Shown here piece by piece: positions 47,637-59,200 of a stretch of 64,000 bases of DNA (positions are counted from its first letter, which is position 1; each line of letters opens with the position of its first letter). Origin of the DNA: Otatea glauca (taxonomy: Eukaryota; Streptophyta; Magnoliopsida; Poales; Poaceae); contig JAYEVK010000367.1 in NCBI GenBank assembly GCA_036346275.1, forward strand, positions 80,920 through 144,919, written 5' to 3'. The notes beneath the pieces are model-generated. The model was not told the origin of the DNA and ran no database searches. It saw only the letters and a list, made by a program, of their open reading frames with translations. The position numbers were made by a program, and so were the translations under genes.

Positions 47637-47936
47637 CAAAGACGGTTCTAAAGAAGAACCGTGTCTGTGATGTGGGCCTCTTCATAGACGGTTCTTCTTT
47701 AGAACCATCTGGGATGAGTCCATCATCACAGACGGTTCCAAAGTCGAACTGTCTGAGATGATACTACATCACAGACGGTTCCATTTTGGAACCGTTTGTG
47801 ATGAGTTTTTTCACTGACGGTTGGAAAACTGTCTGTGATGACTCTTTGTATCACTGACACTTTGATACAGACGGTTCACAAAACCGTTTGTGATGTGGTT
47901 TGTGAACCATCTGTAATGTAGGCATGTGCAGTAGTG
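47637..47936 (+). repeat. CACTA-A 3' subterminal repeats and terminal inverted repeat
   Basis: About six inverted pairs of the type ACAGACGGTTC...GAACCGTCTGTGAT are packed into 300 bp. They end in GCATGTGCAGTAGTG at 47936. CACTA transposases and their accessory proteins bind such subterminal arrays. Confidence 0.85.
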
Positions 47937-47939
47937 CCA

Positions 47940-49302
47940 ACTCGATTCGTAAGAGTCCTCTGATCCTGCCAATGTATATAGGTTGCGTCGGCAGTCGTTG
48001 AGGTCTCATACAACAAATCCATGAGGAACTAGCCTAGAAAGGATCTGCCAAAGCCCAGGGACCCTTGAAATTCACATTAGGAAAGCTCATAATTCTTAGT
48101 CGGTCCTAGGAACTCTTGGAATGGCTTGCCATGCTTTTCATAGATGGTACATGTAGAAGGGCAACAAGCTAAATACCGATTTGGGTTTCATGGTCAAATT
48201 CTGAGGCCCATTTCCACCACGATGCGGGGTATTTAGTTTCTAGTGTACTTGAGGATTTATTTCAGCTCTTCAACCTCATTGAGCTTGACATCTCAATCCT
48301 ACGATCTTGGATGCTATAAGTATCTATCATCCTCGCCAATGATTCATTACATTATTTATATGGATAAATGTGTAATAGCAATTGGTCTATCATATGTAGA
48401 TACATGATTAAATTTGCAGCTTGAAGACGGGAACCGATCGGATTCTTGAACCTCGGCTTGATTACAGAGGTGAGAATAAGACAAGATGAAAACTTCATTT
48501 TAGACTACATAATGCGAGGGTTGCATGTTCATATCGAAAAGGAGTACATATTTGCAGCCTACAATCAGAAATGAGTGCTTTATTCAATACTTTACTTGTA
48601 GATCAATGCTTCTATACACATTCTAATCCTAGGTGGGATGTCTTCGTGACATGCGACATGTAGGTTCCATTGGGTTGTCTTGGTCATCATACCAAGAAAT
48701 AACAAGGTTTACTACCTTGATTCCATGTTGAGGATCGTAAACACTATTTTCAACCTGTGTAGAATGTACTTAATGAGTAAACATCTTTTTCCTTGTTATT
48801 TGCAATTGTCTCCTATCTACATTTCCATTACTTAAAAAGTGTATTTTTGGAATTAATGTATGTAAGACTTTTGAGAATTATGTCTCGTGGAGGAGACACA
48901 AAAAGTAGTGGGTTCTGAGTCTACTATATGTGATGGACTTTTCGGTAGAAACTACAATAATATTTTTGACACAAATTAAAAGAATGTTCGTAATGTCCCT
49001 TCAATTGAGGAATATGTATTGTATTTTTGCAGTGCCATTATCAACCGAATGGCCATTCATCTAATTTTTACGTGATGCACCACATGCACGACCTCATCGA
49101 TGCTCACCGACGAGTATATCTAAGGTATGCAACTCTAATCGCTTCAATTTATCTACACGCATTTCATTCTTTGCAATTAAAACTCTTCGGTAATATCTAT
49201 TCTTGCTAGTGATAGGGGACGGTTCGAGGAGAGTTCGCCGCCTTCTTTCTTGTTGATGTGATCCATCGCAAAGGCAAGTTTAGGGGCTCGGACAATCCTT
49301 AG
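47940..49302 (+). pseudogene. CACTA-C ORF2 C-terminal part: Ulp1/C48 protease-like, degenerate
   Basis: Exon-like blocks align with those of CACTA-A and B. The first ends near 48315 (FQLFNL, LDISILRSWML). The second is about 48400-48570 (PIGFLNLGLI, KEYIFAAYNQK). The third is about 48664-48780 and holds the catalytic region FHWVVLVIIPRNNKVYYLDS. The fourth is 49033-49124 (CHYQPNGHSSNFYVMHHM), and the last runs from 49216 to the stop at 49300. The first splice donor reads ATAAGT instead of GTAAGT. Where the catalytic Cys is expected (CG before FYV) the sequence reads SN, so the protease would be dead. The N-terminal part is beyond CACTA-A, outside the window. Confidence 0.75.
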
Positions 49303-49467
49303 GGATATTTATGCATGTAACTGTAGATTAATTGCCATGTGATTTTTTATAGCCGTAAATTGTGTACATTATGTAAATGTTTTTCAATTGTCGATTGTTG
49401 TCTTGTCAACTGTGTTGTTAACTGTGTGTTGTGAATTCTTGTCATGTGTTATCTGTACAAAGGGCAT

Positions 49468-49493
49468 GACTAGCGTGATTCCTACGGCTAGCC
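49468..49493 (+). terminator. Conserved hairpin, CACTA-C
   Basis: GACTAGC-GTGATTCCTAC-GGCTAGCC, preceded by AGGGCAT. The left arm has one change from GGCTAGC. It lies 166 bp past the ORF2 stop. Confidence 0.5.
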
Positions 49494-49567
49494 ATAAAAT
49501 ATAAAAAATATTTAAAGAAAAGTACATATCAGCGGTTTTAAGGTAATAATAAGTATGTGACAATAAA

Positions 49568-49980
49568 CACTACGCCAAAACCTGCAATAGGTGACGGTCT
49601 ATTTGTGGCGGTTTTTTTCGAACCGCCACAAAGATATTTATCAGTGGCGGTTCAATTTCATAAATGGCGGGAAAAATATCAGTGGCGGTTCTATCCTCGA
49701 ACCGCCATCGATAATCGATATCGATGGCGGTTCGAGGTAGAACCGCCATCGATAATAAATCATTATCGATGGCGGTTGGAGGCTAGAACCGTCGCGATAA
49801 CTAAATTATCGATGGCGGTGCTATCCTCCAACCGCCATCGATTTATTGGATTATCCGTGGCGGTTCTATCCTCGAACCGCCACTGATAATGAATTATCAG
49901 TGGCGGTTCGAGGATAGAACCGCCACGGATAATGTTATTAGTGGCGGTTCTAGTTAAAAACCGCCACTGATAATATTGCC
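49568..49980 (+). repeat. CACTA-B left terminal repeat and left palindrome array
   Basis: After the 13-bp terminal repeat, GGCGGTT...AACCGCC palindromes recur about every 50-60 bp. The typical unit is GGCGGTTCTATCCTCGAACCGCC read either way. Linkers are ATCAGTGG-, ATCGATGG- or ATCCGTGG-like. The array stops right at a TATA box. An open frame through it is a by-product of the repeats. Confidence 0.9.
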
Positions 49981-50097
49981 TATAAATAGGTGGTCGATGC
50001 GCCTTTGGTCTTCTTCCTCCCGAGAGCAAACCAAAACTTCTAAATTTGATTTCGTTTTCTCAATTCTTGTGCTTGTACTTCCTCTAGTTGTTCCTTG
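49980..50097 (+). promoter_or_regulatory. ORF1 promoter and leader exon, CACTA-B
   Basis: CCTATAAATAGG at 49980-49991 is an excellent TATA box, starting within 10 bp of the last palindrome. A pyrimidine-rich leader follows and ends at a splice donor G|GTGAGT after 50097. Confidence 0.7.
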
Positions 50098-50908
50098 GTG
50101 AGTTATTTTTCTCCTCTCTTGATTTGTGTTAATCTTGTTGCAATTTAATTTTTAAACCAAGTTTAATTAGGGTTTATATGTAGATGAGATGAAAAGTTTA
50201 GATTTTGTTTATTTTTATTTAGGTACCATTTTGTAGTTGATGAATTTATTTCTAGCTAGGTTCATTAGATGATGTTGTGTTCCTTTTATAGATGATGAAT
50301 TATGATTAAGCATATATTTAATATTAATTGCATTTTAAGTTAATTTGATACATGATGAATTTATTATCTAGCTCCTTTAGATGATAAGTAATTAGATTGG
50401 TTTTTTAATTACTATTAATTGGGTTCTATTAGTGTACGGACATGTACATCTTGCATATATATGAATTTATTATCTAGCTCCTTTAGATGATAAGTTATTA
50501 GATTAGTTTTTTAATTACTATTAATTTGGTTCCATTAGTGTACGAACATATACATCTTGCATATAATAAATTTATTTAATTAAGATTATTGGGTATTAAT
50601 ATAAATGAAATTTTAGTTAATTTGGTAGGTGGGTGCTCATCATTTTAGATGATGAATTTATTATCTAGCTTCTTTACAGGAAAAGTATTCAGATTAGTTT
50701 TTTAATTACTATTAATTTGGTTCCATTAGTGTGGACATATATTAAATTTATTTAATTAAGATTATTGGATATTGATATACATGAAATTTAAGCTAATTTG
50801 GTTGGTGGATGCTCATCATTTTTAGATGATGAATTTATTATCTAGCTCATTTAGATGATAAGTAATTAGATTAGTTTTTAATCAATTTTATATGTTAATT
50901 AATTTTAG
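50098..50908 (+). other. ORF1 leader intron with tandem repeats, CACTA-B
   Basis: An AT-rich intron runs from GTGAGT to TTTTAG. Imperfect repeats of a unit of very roughly 100-180 bp occur here. They contain GATGAATTTATTATCTAGCT, TAGATGATAAGTAATTAGAT and GGTTCCATTAGTGTACG, at about 50350, 50460, 50640 and 50825. No gene is present. Confidence 0.65.
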
Positions 50909-53900
50909 ATGGACCGGAGATGGATGTACAATGCGAACCGTTATGTAGAGATTACATCGACGGGTATCTGCTTTTCTAAGAGCCGCTGAGGAGAACAAAT
51001 TGCATAAGAAGACGGAGTACATACATTGTCCATGCATTGATTGCAAGAATGAGAAAATGTTTTCAGACAAAGAGCACATCCACTTGCACTTGATTCGAAG
51101 AGGTTTTGTACTTGGCTATACACGTTGGACAAGTCACGGTGAAGAGGAAAACATACATGAAGGTGATAACGTATTGGATGATGGAGAAGGCATTATGGCG
51201 GTGACATCGATTATGGATCTGATGAGGATAGGTTGGACATTGATGACGATAATAATCTTGCTCAGATGTTGCGCGATGCAGAAGGGAACTACACTAGTCA
51301 GAGAGAGTTTAATCAATTCAAGGGTTTGTTGGACGACTCGGACACACCTTTGTTCCCGGGTTGCAAGGAGGAATACACAAAGTTGCACACCGTGCTTTCA
51401 CTTCTAAAATTGAAGGCAAGCAATGGTTGGTCCGATAAAAGTTTCACGGCGCTATTACATCTCTTAGCGGACATGCTTCCGGATGGAAACGTATTGCCGA
51501 TAACCACTTATTTAGCTAAGAAGGTTGTATGTCCATTGGGATTGGAAGTAGAAAGAATACATGCATGTCCAAGCGATTGTATACTCTATCGCAAAGAGTA
51601 TCTAGACATGCATGTATGTCGATGTGCAAATCATCGCGATACAAGCGTAAAGACCATGACAATGAGGGCACCGTGGTGAAGAAAGGAGCTCCCGCTAAAG
51701 TGGTGTGGTATTTACCGGTAATACCTCGGTTGAAGCGTTTATTTGGAAACAAAAAGCATGCCCAACTGATGCGATGGCACTCAGAAGAGCGTAAAAAGGA
51801 TGGAAAGCTGAGACACCTGCACGATTACGCCGGTGGAGAACCATCGATAGGCTCTTTAGGATGGACTTGAGGAATGAACCGAGGAATGTAAGGTTTGGGT
51901 TGAGTACGGATGGAATGAATCCTTTGGTAACATGAGTAGTATTCATAGCACTTGGCTCGTGACTCTCAGATCTACAACCTTCCTCCTTGGTTGTGTATGA
52001 AACGAAAGTACATTATGATGTCATTGCTTATCCAAGGGCCGAGACAACTTTGGCAATGATATTGATGTATACCTACAACCATTGGTGGAAGATCTTGTGA
52101 TCTTGTGGAACGAAGGTGTACGGTATGGGATGAGTACAAGCGAGTACTTCACCCTCGCGCATTGTTGTTTTGCACCATCAATGATTTCCCCGCCCTTGGT
52201 AACCTATCCGGTCAGATCTTGTAAAGGGGCCAAAGCATGCCCCATTGCATGGATGAAACCGCAAGTGTGTGGCTCAATAACTCAAGGAAAACGTGTACAT
52301 GCATCACCGCAGGTTCCTTCGCAGGAATCACCCCTACCGCAATATGAAGAAACAATTCGACGGGACAAAAGAGGATGGTATAGCTCCAAGGCCTCCTCGT
52401 GGGGAAGAGGTATATGATATGGTTAAGGATATTAATGTTGTACTTGGAAAGGGAGAGAGTAATAATAAATCGAGGTCTCGTACCGAGAAGATCACATGGA
52501 AGAAGAGATCGATATTTTGGAACTTGCCCTATTGGAAGGACTTAGAAGTTCGACATTGCATAGACGTCATGCATGTAGAGAAAATGTATGTGATGACTTG
52601 ATTGGTATTTTCTTTGAATATTCCTAGCAAAACTAAGGACTGACTGAAGGCACGAAGGGACCTGGAAGATATGAAAATCAGAGCTGAGCTACATCCTCGA
52701 GACAACGGGAAAGGCCGACTTTACCTTCCCCCAGCTTGCTACACTCTATCCAAGAAAGAGAGAACAGACCTCTGCAAATGCTTGCATGGTGTGAAAGTTC
52801 CATCCGCTACTCCGCAAGCATCAAGAAACCGTGTCCATGAAAGATTTGAAGTTAACTGGCATGAAGTCTCATGATTGTCATGTGATGATGACACAAATGC
52901 TTCCTATTGCAATTAGAGGTATTTTGCCTGAAAAGGTCCGAGAAGCAATCATGAGGTTGTGTTTCTTCTTCAACACGATTTCACAGAAGGTCATCGATCC
53001 CATCGGACTTTCTGAACTACAGAATGATGTGGTGAAGACACTATGCCAGCTAGAGATGTATTTCCCTCCATCATTTTTCGATATAATGGTTCATCTCATT
53101 GTTCACCTTGTGAATGAGATAAATGTATGTGGCCCCGTATTCCTGCATCAGATGTACCCGTTCGAAAGGTACATGGGTATCCTGAAGAAGTATGTACGCA
53201 ATCGATCTCGTCCGGAGGGTTGCATTGTGGAAGGTTATGCAACTGAGGAGGTTATCGAGTTTTGCGTGGATTACATGGAGGGGGTGGAACCGGTAGGAGT
53301 GCCTGTATCTCGCCATGAGGGTAGGCTAGCTGGAAAAGGGACGATTGGAAGGAAATCAACAAATTCTTACGATCATGGATTGTTCGAAAAAGCTCATTTC
53401 ACAGTCTTGCAACAGTCAGTTGAGGTGTCCTCGTACATGGACATGCACAAGGATAAGCTACGAGAGGAAAATCGTGGACGATCAGAGGCTTGGGTAACAA
53501 AAGAGCATAACCGTTTGTTCAATCATTGGTTCAAAGAGCATGTGACTGGGAAAGAAACGAGTGTTATGTTGAGGTGGTTGGCAAAAGGGCCATCAGGTAC
53601 AATCTTGACATGGCAAGGATACGACATAAATGGATATACCTTTTACACGAGATCTCAGGATAGCAAAAGCACTTACCAAAATAGTGGTGTCGTGATAGAT
53701 GCCTATGACAACACAGCAAGAAGAAGACTAGCTTCTATGGGTTCATAGAAGAGATTTGGGAGCTCGACTATTGTATTTTTAAGATCCCGATGTTTCGGTG
53801 TCGTTGGGTACAACTCCCAAAGGGTGTCAAGGTGGACAAGTACGGCTTCACTACTTTGGACATCGAACATGTCGGATCAGAGATTTAACCATTCGTGATT

Positions 53901-54145
53901 TGCGAAGCAAGTAGCACAAGTCTTCTATGTAATCGATTCGACAGATAAGAAGCGGCATGTAGTTCTTCAGGGAAAAGAAGGATCGTCGGAGTTGAGAATG
54001 TCGTGGATGAGGATGAGTACAACCAGTTTGACGAGTTGCCTCCTTTCAGAGATGGCAACATCAGCTCGAGGAAGAAACCACTCAAGAAACTACCTATCAT
54101 CGCGACGATCATGAAGAAGGGCAAATTGTGAAAGAAAATAATTAG
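50909..54145 (+). pseudogene. CACTA-B ORF1: TNP2 transposase, all domains present but frameshifted
   Basis: The start is ATG 50909 (MDRRWMYNANRYVEITS), directly after the intron. A transposase-associated zinc domain follows (CPCIDCKNEKMF, LIRRGFVLGYTRW). The TNP2 domain spans about 51230-52770: WYLPVIPRLKRLF, the FGLSTDGMNPF block, YLQPLVEDLVILWNEGVRYG, then KKRSIFWNLPYWKDLEVRH. DUF4218 is intact at about 52850-53450 (MKSHDCHVMMTQMLPIAIRG, YMGILKKYVRNRSRPEG), followed by LRWLAKGPSGTILTW. DUF4216 (about 53740-54120) is broken. The product would be a DDE transposase acting on CACTA ends. At least six frameshifts or stops are present. The longest clean stretch is 52831-53748 (305 aa). Confidence 0.92.
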
Positions 54146-54485
54146 CTATATACGAGTAATGGCAATGTGATGTAAACAATATGCATTTGTATGGAGTAAT
54201 GGAAATATGGTGTTATGCATTTGTGTGGAGTAATGGAAATGTGGGTCATTAATATATTACTATATTAGGATTATATAGGTAATTACTATATTCGATTACA
54301 CAAGTTTTAATGGTTTCTCCTCGGTATGAATTAAAACCAAATATATTGTACATAGTACATAAGGCATTTATGATATTAGAACATATTTAGAAATAATATT
54401 CTATTCTGGTATACATCCTAGAAGATATGAAAATAAGCAAGAGAGATTATATAGGTATATTACTATATTAGAAATATATATGGTC
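54146..54485. other. AT-rich spacer after ORF1, CACTA-B
   Basis: Short repeats of GAGTAATGGAAATRTGG (about 54150-54245) are followed by plain AT-rich sequence. No gene. The position corresponds to the repeat-rich spacer at 13194-13563 in CACTA-A. Confidence 0.55.
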
Positions 54486-54810
54486 ATTATCCGTGGCGGT
54501 TGGTGTATAGAACCGCCACAGATACATTTATCGCTGGCGGTTCGTATAAAGAACCGCCACGGATTATATATGTATCGATGGCGGTTCTTGTGAAGAACCG
54601 CCACAGAGCAGGACTGGCGGTTCGATAAAGAACCGCCACAGATAATATATATCGCTGGCGGTTCTTGTGAAGAACCGCCACAGATATAGACGATGGCGGT
54701 TCGTATAAAGAACCGCCACGATAATTATGTATCACCGGCGGTTCTTTTGAAGAACCGCCACAGATAGTAGTATCGATGGCGGTTCTTGTTAAGAACCGCC
54801 ACGATAAGGC
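54486..54810 (+). repeat. CACTA-B middle palindrome array
   Basis: Eight palindromes with arms GGCGGTT/AACCGCC are spaced about 40 bp apart. Two loop types tend to alternate: GGCGGTTCTTGTGAAGAACC and GGCGGTTCGTATAAAGAACC. The arms are the same as in the left and right arrays, but the loops are characteristic of this block. It ends just before a TATA box and the ORF2 leader. Confidence 0.92.
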
Positions 54811-54815
54811 CCCAC

Positions 54816-55179
54816 ATATAAAAGTCGACATATCATTCTTCTTCTCACCGCTGTTCTAACCCTAAACTCCTGCCGCTTCACTCTTCGCTTCGAGCCCGAC
54901 GCCGCCACGGTTCGCCCGACGCTGTCCGACGCTCACGCCAGCGCGCTCGACGCCGTCCGACGCCCGTGCTCGCGCTCCCGACGCCTCGACACTCGACGCC
55001 GCGCAGGCTTTCCACCGACGCTGCCGACGCCGCTTCGACGCCTCGGCGCCCGCGCCGAACGACGCCTCGACACTCCCGACGCCGCGCCGCGCCACCACCA
55101 CCACGCGCTTCGACGCCCGACGCCGCCTAAGCGCCGCGCTCGAACGACGCCCCGACCGCACGACGCCGCGCATTCCTAG
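54816..55179 (+). promoter_or_regulatory. ORF2 promoter and GC-rich leader exon, CACTA-B
   Basis: ATATAAAAG at 54816-54824 is a clear TATA box directly behind the middle palindrome array. A leader rich in GACGCC repeats (about 54895-55170) ends at a donor AG|GTATGT after 55179. Long minus-strand frames over the leader are compositional. Confidence 0.65.
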
Positions 55180-56298
55180 GTATGTTCTACCTTCATTCGA
55201 TGGCTCCTGCTCTTTAGCTCGCTTGTTCATCGATAAAATGTTGCTTTGCTTGTTATTGCATCAAGATATTATGGTAATATAAACCAACCAAATAGGTTAA
55301 CTTTTTCATCGCTAGTCTACTACTCATTCCATCATGTTGTCTTTGAGTTTGGTGGTCAAAAGATTGCCCAACCGATAGCCTACTTGGTCCTATTGTTTAG
55401 TAGATAGGTAGTACTCGTGATTCTCTTCTTGTGGGTTTTGTGGACGCCCGCCATCTAAAGTGCGATCTAAGTTCCTCCAGTGCGCAGGTAAAGGGCGCAT
55501 ACGTGTTCGTGAGCGAGGAAAGGATCAAGGGTGCGAGTATGCTTCTTACCCGCTTTATCCGCTAGGTCTAGGATTGGTTTTGTTAACTAGAGATCTTTTC
55601 CTGAGCGTTTACACCTCTTCCATTTAGTGCTTGAAAGTTGCGAGGCGTTTGACAATCCAAAATTCATTGTCAAATCTTGCCATGCAAATTGTAAGAATGG
55701 GTAAAGGCTACACTATACAAACTGGTTTGGATCTTTTCCCTTTGCTAGTGAAAAGTTTCACATTGCTTAACAAAATTCTCTACTCCCTATTTCATTCTTA
55801 TTCAAGAAAACAATTCCTTTAGTCTTTGGTTGGTTGTCGCATTGCCGAATGCCCTCCAATGGTACTTCAATGGAAAGCCACAATTAGTTTAGTTTGTAAC
55901 GCAGAGTTCTTTCCAATCCAAATTTTTCCTTGCTTGCGGATCAAACCTTGATGCAATTCAAACCCATCATTCGGGGCTATGAACGTCCAACTATGCTAGT
56001 TGTTGTGCTACATTGTCGGTAGCATCAGAATTCACTACCTCTTGAATACACAGAGGTTGCATCCCCGATAAAGCCTGCAAATTCATGAGTTGTCCAGCCC
56101 ATGACAATGCGCTGGCAACCACATTCTCCTTACCCTTCTTGTAGACAATTCGGTACTTGTGCCCATCAATTGAATGCCCAATTCTTCGATTACTTTTATT
56201 TCTAGTTCTCGAGTTAAACTTCCGCACTTAACCCATCGGATCGCCAAATTCTAATGGTTCCATACTTTACCTCTTTCATTCGACATCCAAGGTCGATA
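55180..56298 (+). other. ORF2 first intron, CACTA-B, with gypsy fragment
   Basis: This is non-coding sequence from the donor at 55180 to the ORF2 start at 56299. About 55635-56235 is occupied by an unrelated antisense gypsy pol fragment. The flanks show no gene. Confidence 0.55.
55635..56235 (-). pseudogene. Gypsy pol fragment: RNase H end and integrase zinc region
   Basis: On the minus strand 56227-55991 reads YRIVYKKGKENVVASALSWA, LMNLQALSGMQPL and QEVVNSDATDN, the end of RNase H and the linker before integrase. Sequence further left, with frameshifts, gives IWIGKNSALQTKLIVAFH and GGHSAMRQ, the start of the integrase zinc domain, then AKGKDPNQF and AWQDLTMNF. It belongs to a different gypsy family from the other elements here. 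No LTR borders it, so it was probably carried in as a fragment. Confidence 0.75.
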
Positions 56299-57391
56299 TG
56301 GAGGAGCAATCCACCCCGAGCCCGAGCCCTAGCCCTACCAGTTCCTCAACCTCCACCCAACCACCGGTGTTGCCGCCGATGTCGACATACTGTGGCAAGA
56401 CCTCGTGGCCGAGGAAGAAATAAGAAGCCCAAGGCCGGTATACCATCTCGGAGGTCTCGGTCGGGCCCCTAGTGCACCGCCAAAGTTCGTAGCAAAGCAC
56501 GTAACAACCTGCGGGTATATCGCAAGGAGAGAGTGCCAATCACCTTTTGGATTGGCACAAAGTGCCCGATACCATCAAAACGGATCTATGGATCGAAATA
56601 AACAAACCTTCAATTCCTCAAGAAGATGAACACCGCAAGGCCGGGATGCGTTGATGACCATGGATGCGCATGGAGGAACTTCAAGGCCAGCCAATACTAC
56701 TTATGTAAAGAAAACCGATCGCCATCGGGGACTACCCAAACTTAGAACCATATTGGGATGATTTCGTGTCGATGAAGCAAAGTGAAGCAAAGAAAGAAGT
56801 CCAATGAGGACCACATAAACATCGGAAGAAGGAACATCCATCCACACGGACTTGGTACGGGTGGGTACGCTGTAAAATCCTCAATGGGAGAGGCAGGAAG
56901 CGTAATCACTATAATGATCGGTACAAGTCAATTGGCTGACTACAGATCGAGTCAAGCACTACGTGCTAGCGAGGGCAAGTGTCACGCCCGTGGGGCTTAT
57001 CCTTCGAAATAGCGACGATAAGCAATGTCACAAAGGGTCCAGGAGTCAGACGTCGAGTCTTCCCAAGGAACATTCCAACCAGATAGGGAGAACGACGAAC
57101 TAACACGTGCCCTGGGAAACAAGAAGCATCCTGGACGAACAAGAGGTGTCGGGGTTAAGGTTCCGTGGAAGACAGGATTCCCAGAGCACCTTCACACTTA
57201 CAAGAGTCGAAAGAGAGCTAGAGAAGCGTTTTCAAATAGAAATGATGAAGGAAAAGATGCTTCGAGAATTACAAGGCACAATTGAACAACAAGTACAACG
57301 ACAAGTACAACAAGCCATGAGCTACCACAAGCCGAGAACATTATTACGACCACCCTCCGAATCGTCGCAGTTAGTTATGCATCCGCCCTAA
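56299..57391 (+). pseudogene. CACTA-B ORF2 N-terminal part: Transposase_24/PTTA-like
   Basis: ORF2 starts at ATG 56299 (MEEQSTPSPSPSPTSSSTST). The GCGSGYAGK-like signature block appears as NIHPHGLGTGGYAVK near 56845-56875. RENDELTRALGNKKHPGRTR follows at about 57090, then VPWKTGFPEHLHTYKSRKR. A glutamine-rich helical stretch comes last (EKRFQIEMMKEKMLRELQG, about 57200-57320). These match the accessory protein of grass CACTA elements, thought to bind element ends in the nucleus. The frame changes several times. Unlike CACTA-A, no clear DUF8039-like region follows. Confidence 0.75.
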
Positions 57392-57949
57392 TTGTAGAAC
57401 AGACATGGGTCATTATCCGTGGACGACATACATGACCCCACACCGTGCACCACTTTGCCCGCCATGAACATATTCATTCAGCCTGCACGGGCATAGCGCA
57501 TCCATGCCAAGAAGGAGGTGTATTGCACAACTCGCGATAAGCGCCGGATATGCAAAGGTTCGTGGACACGGTTAATCCCCTCGCCAACCTCGCTAGAAAT
57601 GCCCCAACGACGAGGTTACAACTCTAGGAAGTGCCGCCCACACATTCATCCAGGGCGCAAACGTGACATCACCTTGACCATCATGAAGTGCCTGTTCTCC
57701 CGAGGTGAACTCGCCACCCCTCCCGAGGTGAACTCGCCACCTCTCCCGCAGTGAACCCGCCGGCCTCCTACTGATGAACCCGCGGCCTCTCCTACAAGAA
57801 ACCTCGCATACCGCCACCAACACATCAACAGATGAAAGTTAGTGCGACAACTTCAGCTGACCGACTTAAAACCTCCTCTCAAGGCATGGCGAATAGACAA
57901 GCCATATCACGAGGTCAGCGGCCGTAACGAGTATGATGTTGTGTAGAAA
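57392..57949 (+). other. ORF2 linker with short tandem repeats, CACTA-B
   Basis: Three imperfect repeats of a 24-26 bp unit (CTCCCGAGGTGAACTCGCCA) lie at about 57695-57775, encoding a proline-rich linker. The rest shows no recognisable domain; CACTA-A has a DUF8039-like region at about this place. Confidence 0.5.
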
Positions 57950-59200
57950 AGTAAGGGTAAAGCGGTTCCAAAGGACAAGCTGTCAAGAAAGATCAAATAC
58001 GAATTGGGAAGCCGCTTGTCACCCCTTCGAAGCTTCATAGTCTAACAGTGCAGCTAAGGCGATTACATGAATGGTATATGGAGCGATCGAACCAATATGT
58101 ACTCCCGAAGGTGATCACTGCCATTTTCAGAGAGGAACATTTCCACCATGAGGGGACTGGCTGCTTCATGATAGAATTCAGCGAGTTGCACAACATGTAC
58201 TATCAAGATGCCCTCGACATGTCTCTTATGAGATGCTGGTCACTGTAAGTGTCCAATATAAAAATCATTGTCTACATTCATGTAATACCGATAAATGTGA
58301 TGTCTAAATCATTTGTTATGTAGATACGAGTTGATCGAACTAAAAAGAACCAAAGGGCCATGCATGCCTCGATCCGGGAACGGTTTGCCACCGAAATCAA
58401 AAGAGTACCAAAGGAGGTCGAGGACTACGATATAACGCCTCATCAAACTCCAAGACAAGGAGTTCATACTTTTACCATACAATTTCAAGTAAGTGGCTCA
58501 CTAGCTAGTTCAATTACTTGTTGATCTCGTTCTTTGCTCAAAGTTAGGACTAATGACTACGGCATCATACATGTGTACGTAGTTTCCACTGGATTCTCGT
58601 AGTAATTCATCGGAGAAAGCAAGATGTCGATCTTGGACCCGGGACAAAGATCCAAAAGACTACAAAGATATGACAAGTCTAGTGAATAGGGCCTTCAAAG
58701 CATATTGTAAAAGTGCTCAAGACACCGCCCTTTCCATAAATCACGACAATCCGTACTAAATTTCCAGACGCACAAAAACAATTTGTCTATATCGCACTCG
58801 TAGTCAATAACTCCTTCAATGTCGATAAGTTTATTCAATTTTTGCGGCTACAAGCACCGCCAGAACAAATTTATGGGTACTTTGTGCCAATACATGCGCG
58901 AAATCTTAGGCTCTACAATAGTAAACAATGACGAGAGGTTTGTCACGCTAACATCACACATTGATTTGCACATCTCATTCTCTATATAAGCTCTTAAGAC
59001 AAACTTTTCTATCTATAGCGCTTGAAGTTGCCTATGGGAGGACTGGTTCCAAATGAAATCCAAGGCATTCAGGACAGCTCGCCTACTTCATTATGAAGGA
59101 AGTACTCAACAAGAACGGCGAGTTTCATGACCCAGATAATAACGATGAAGTCTTCCATACTCATCTACCACCTCCCGAGGCCCCTACCAACAAGTGAAGA
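57950..59200 (+). pseudogene. CACTA-B ORF2 C-terminal part: Ulp1/C48 protease-like, catalytic Cys replaced
   Basis: The first block (to about 58246) has LHEWYMERSNQYVLPKV and FHHEGTGCFMIEFSEL and ends at a GTAAGT donor. The second (from 58324) ends KEFILLPYNFK at another GTAAGT. The third (from about 58584) carries FHWILVVIHRRKQDVDL, with the catalytic His in HW and Asp in VDL. The next has PPEQIYGYFVPIHARN, where the catalytic Cys before GYF is Tyr. The last ends GEFHDPDNNDEVFHTHLPPP and stops near 59200. The Cys loss and frame breaks make this copy inactive. Confidence 0.8.

Larger units (their letters stand above)
11666..47936 (+). mobile_element. CACTA transposon A, right part, with nested insertions
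   Basis: After subtracting inserted elements this span reads as one CACTA element. It holds the C-terminal half of TNP2, an inter-ORF block of palindromic repeats, ORF2 (Transposase_24-like, DUF8039-like, Ulp1-like), and a 3' subterminal repeat array. It ends ...GCATGTGCAGTAGTG at 47936, so the terminal inverted repeat starts CACTACTGCAC. The left terminus is outside the window. The bases after the end are CCA, the expected 3-bp TSD. The element lies inside the protease ORF of CACTA-C. The four insertions within A are listed separately. Confidence 0.85.

Noticed and set aside
49557..50029. Open frames of 109 and 88 aa across the left palindrome array; periodic repeats resembling a CRISPR array
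   Set aside because: The repeats are palindromic CACTA subterminal repeats in a plant genome. The frames arise from the repeat period, and the spacers are variants of the same unit.
54487..54831. 114-aa minus frame across the middle palindrome array
   Set aside because: The protein is a translation of the repeat unit and has no independent support.
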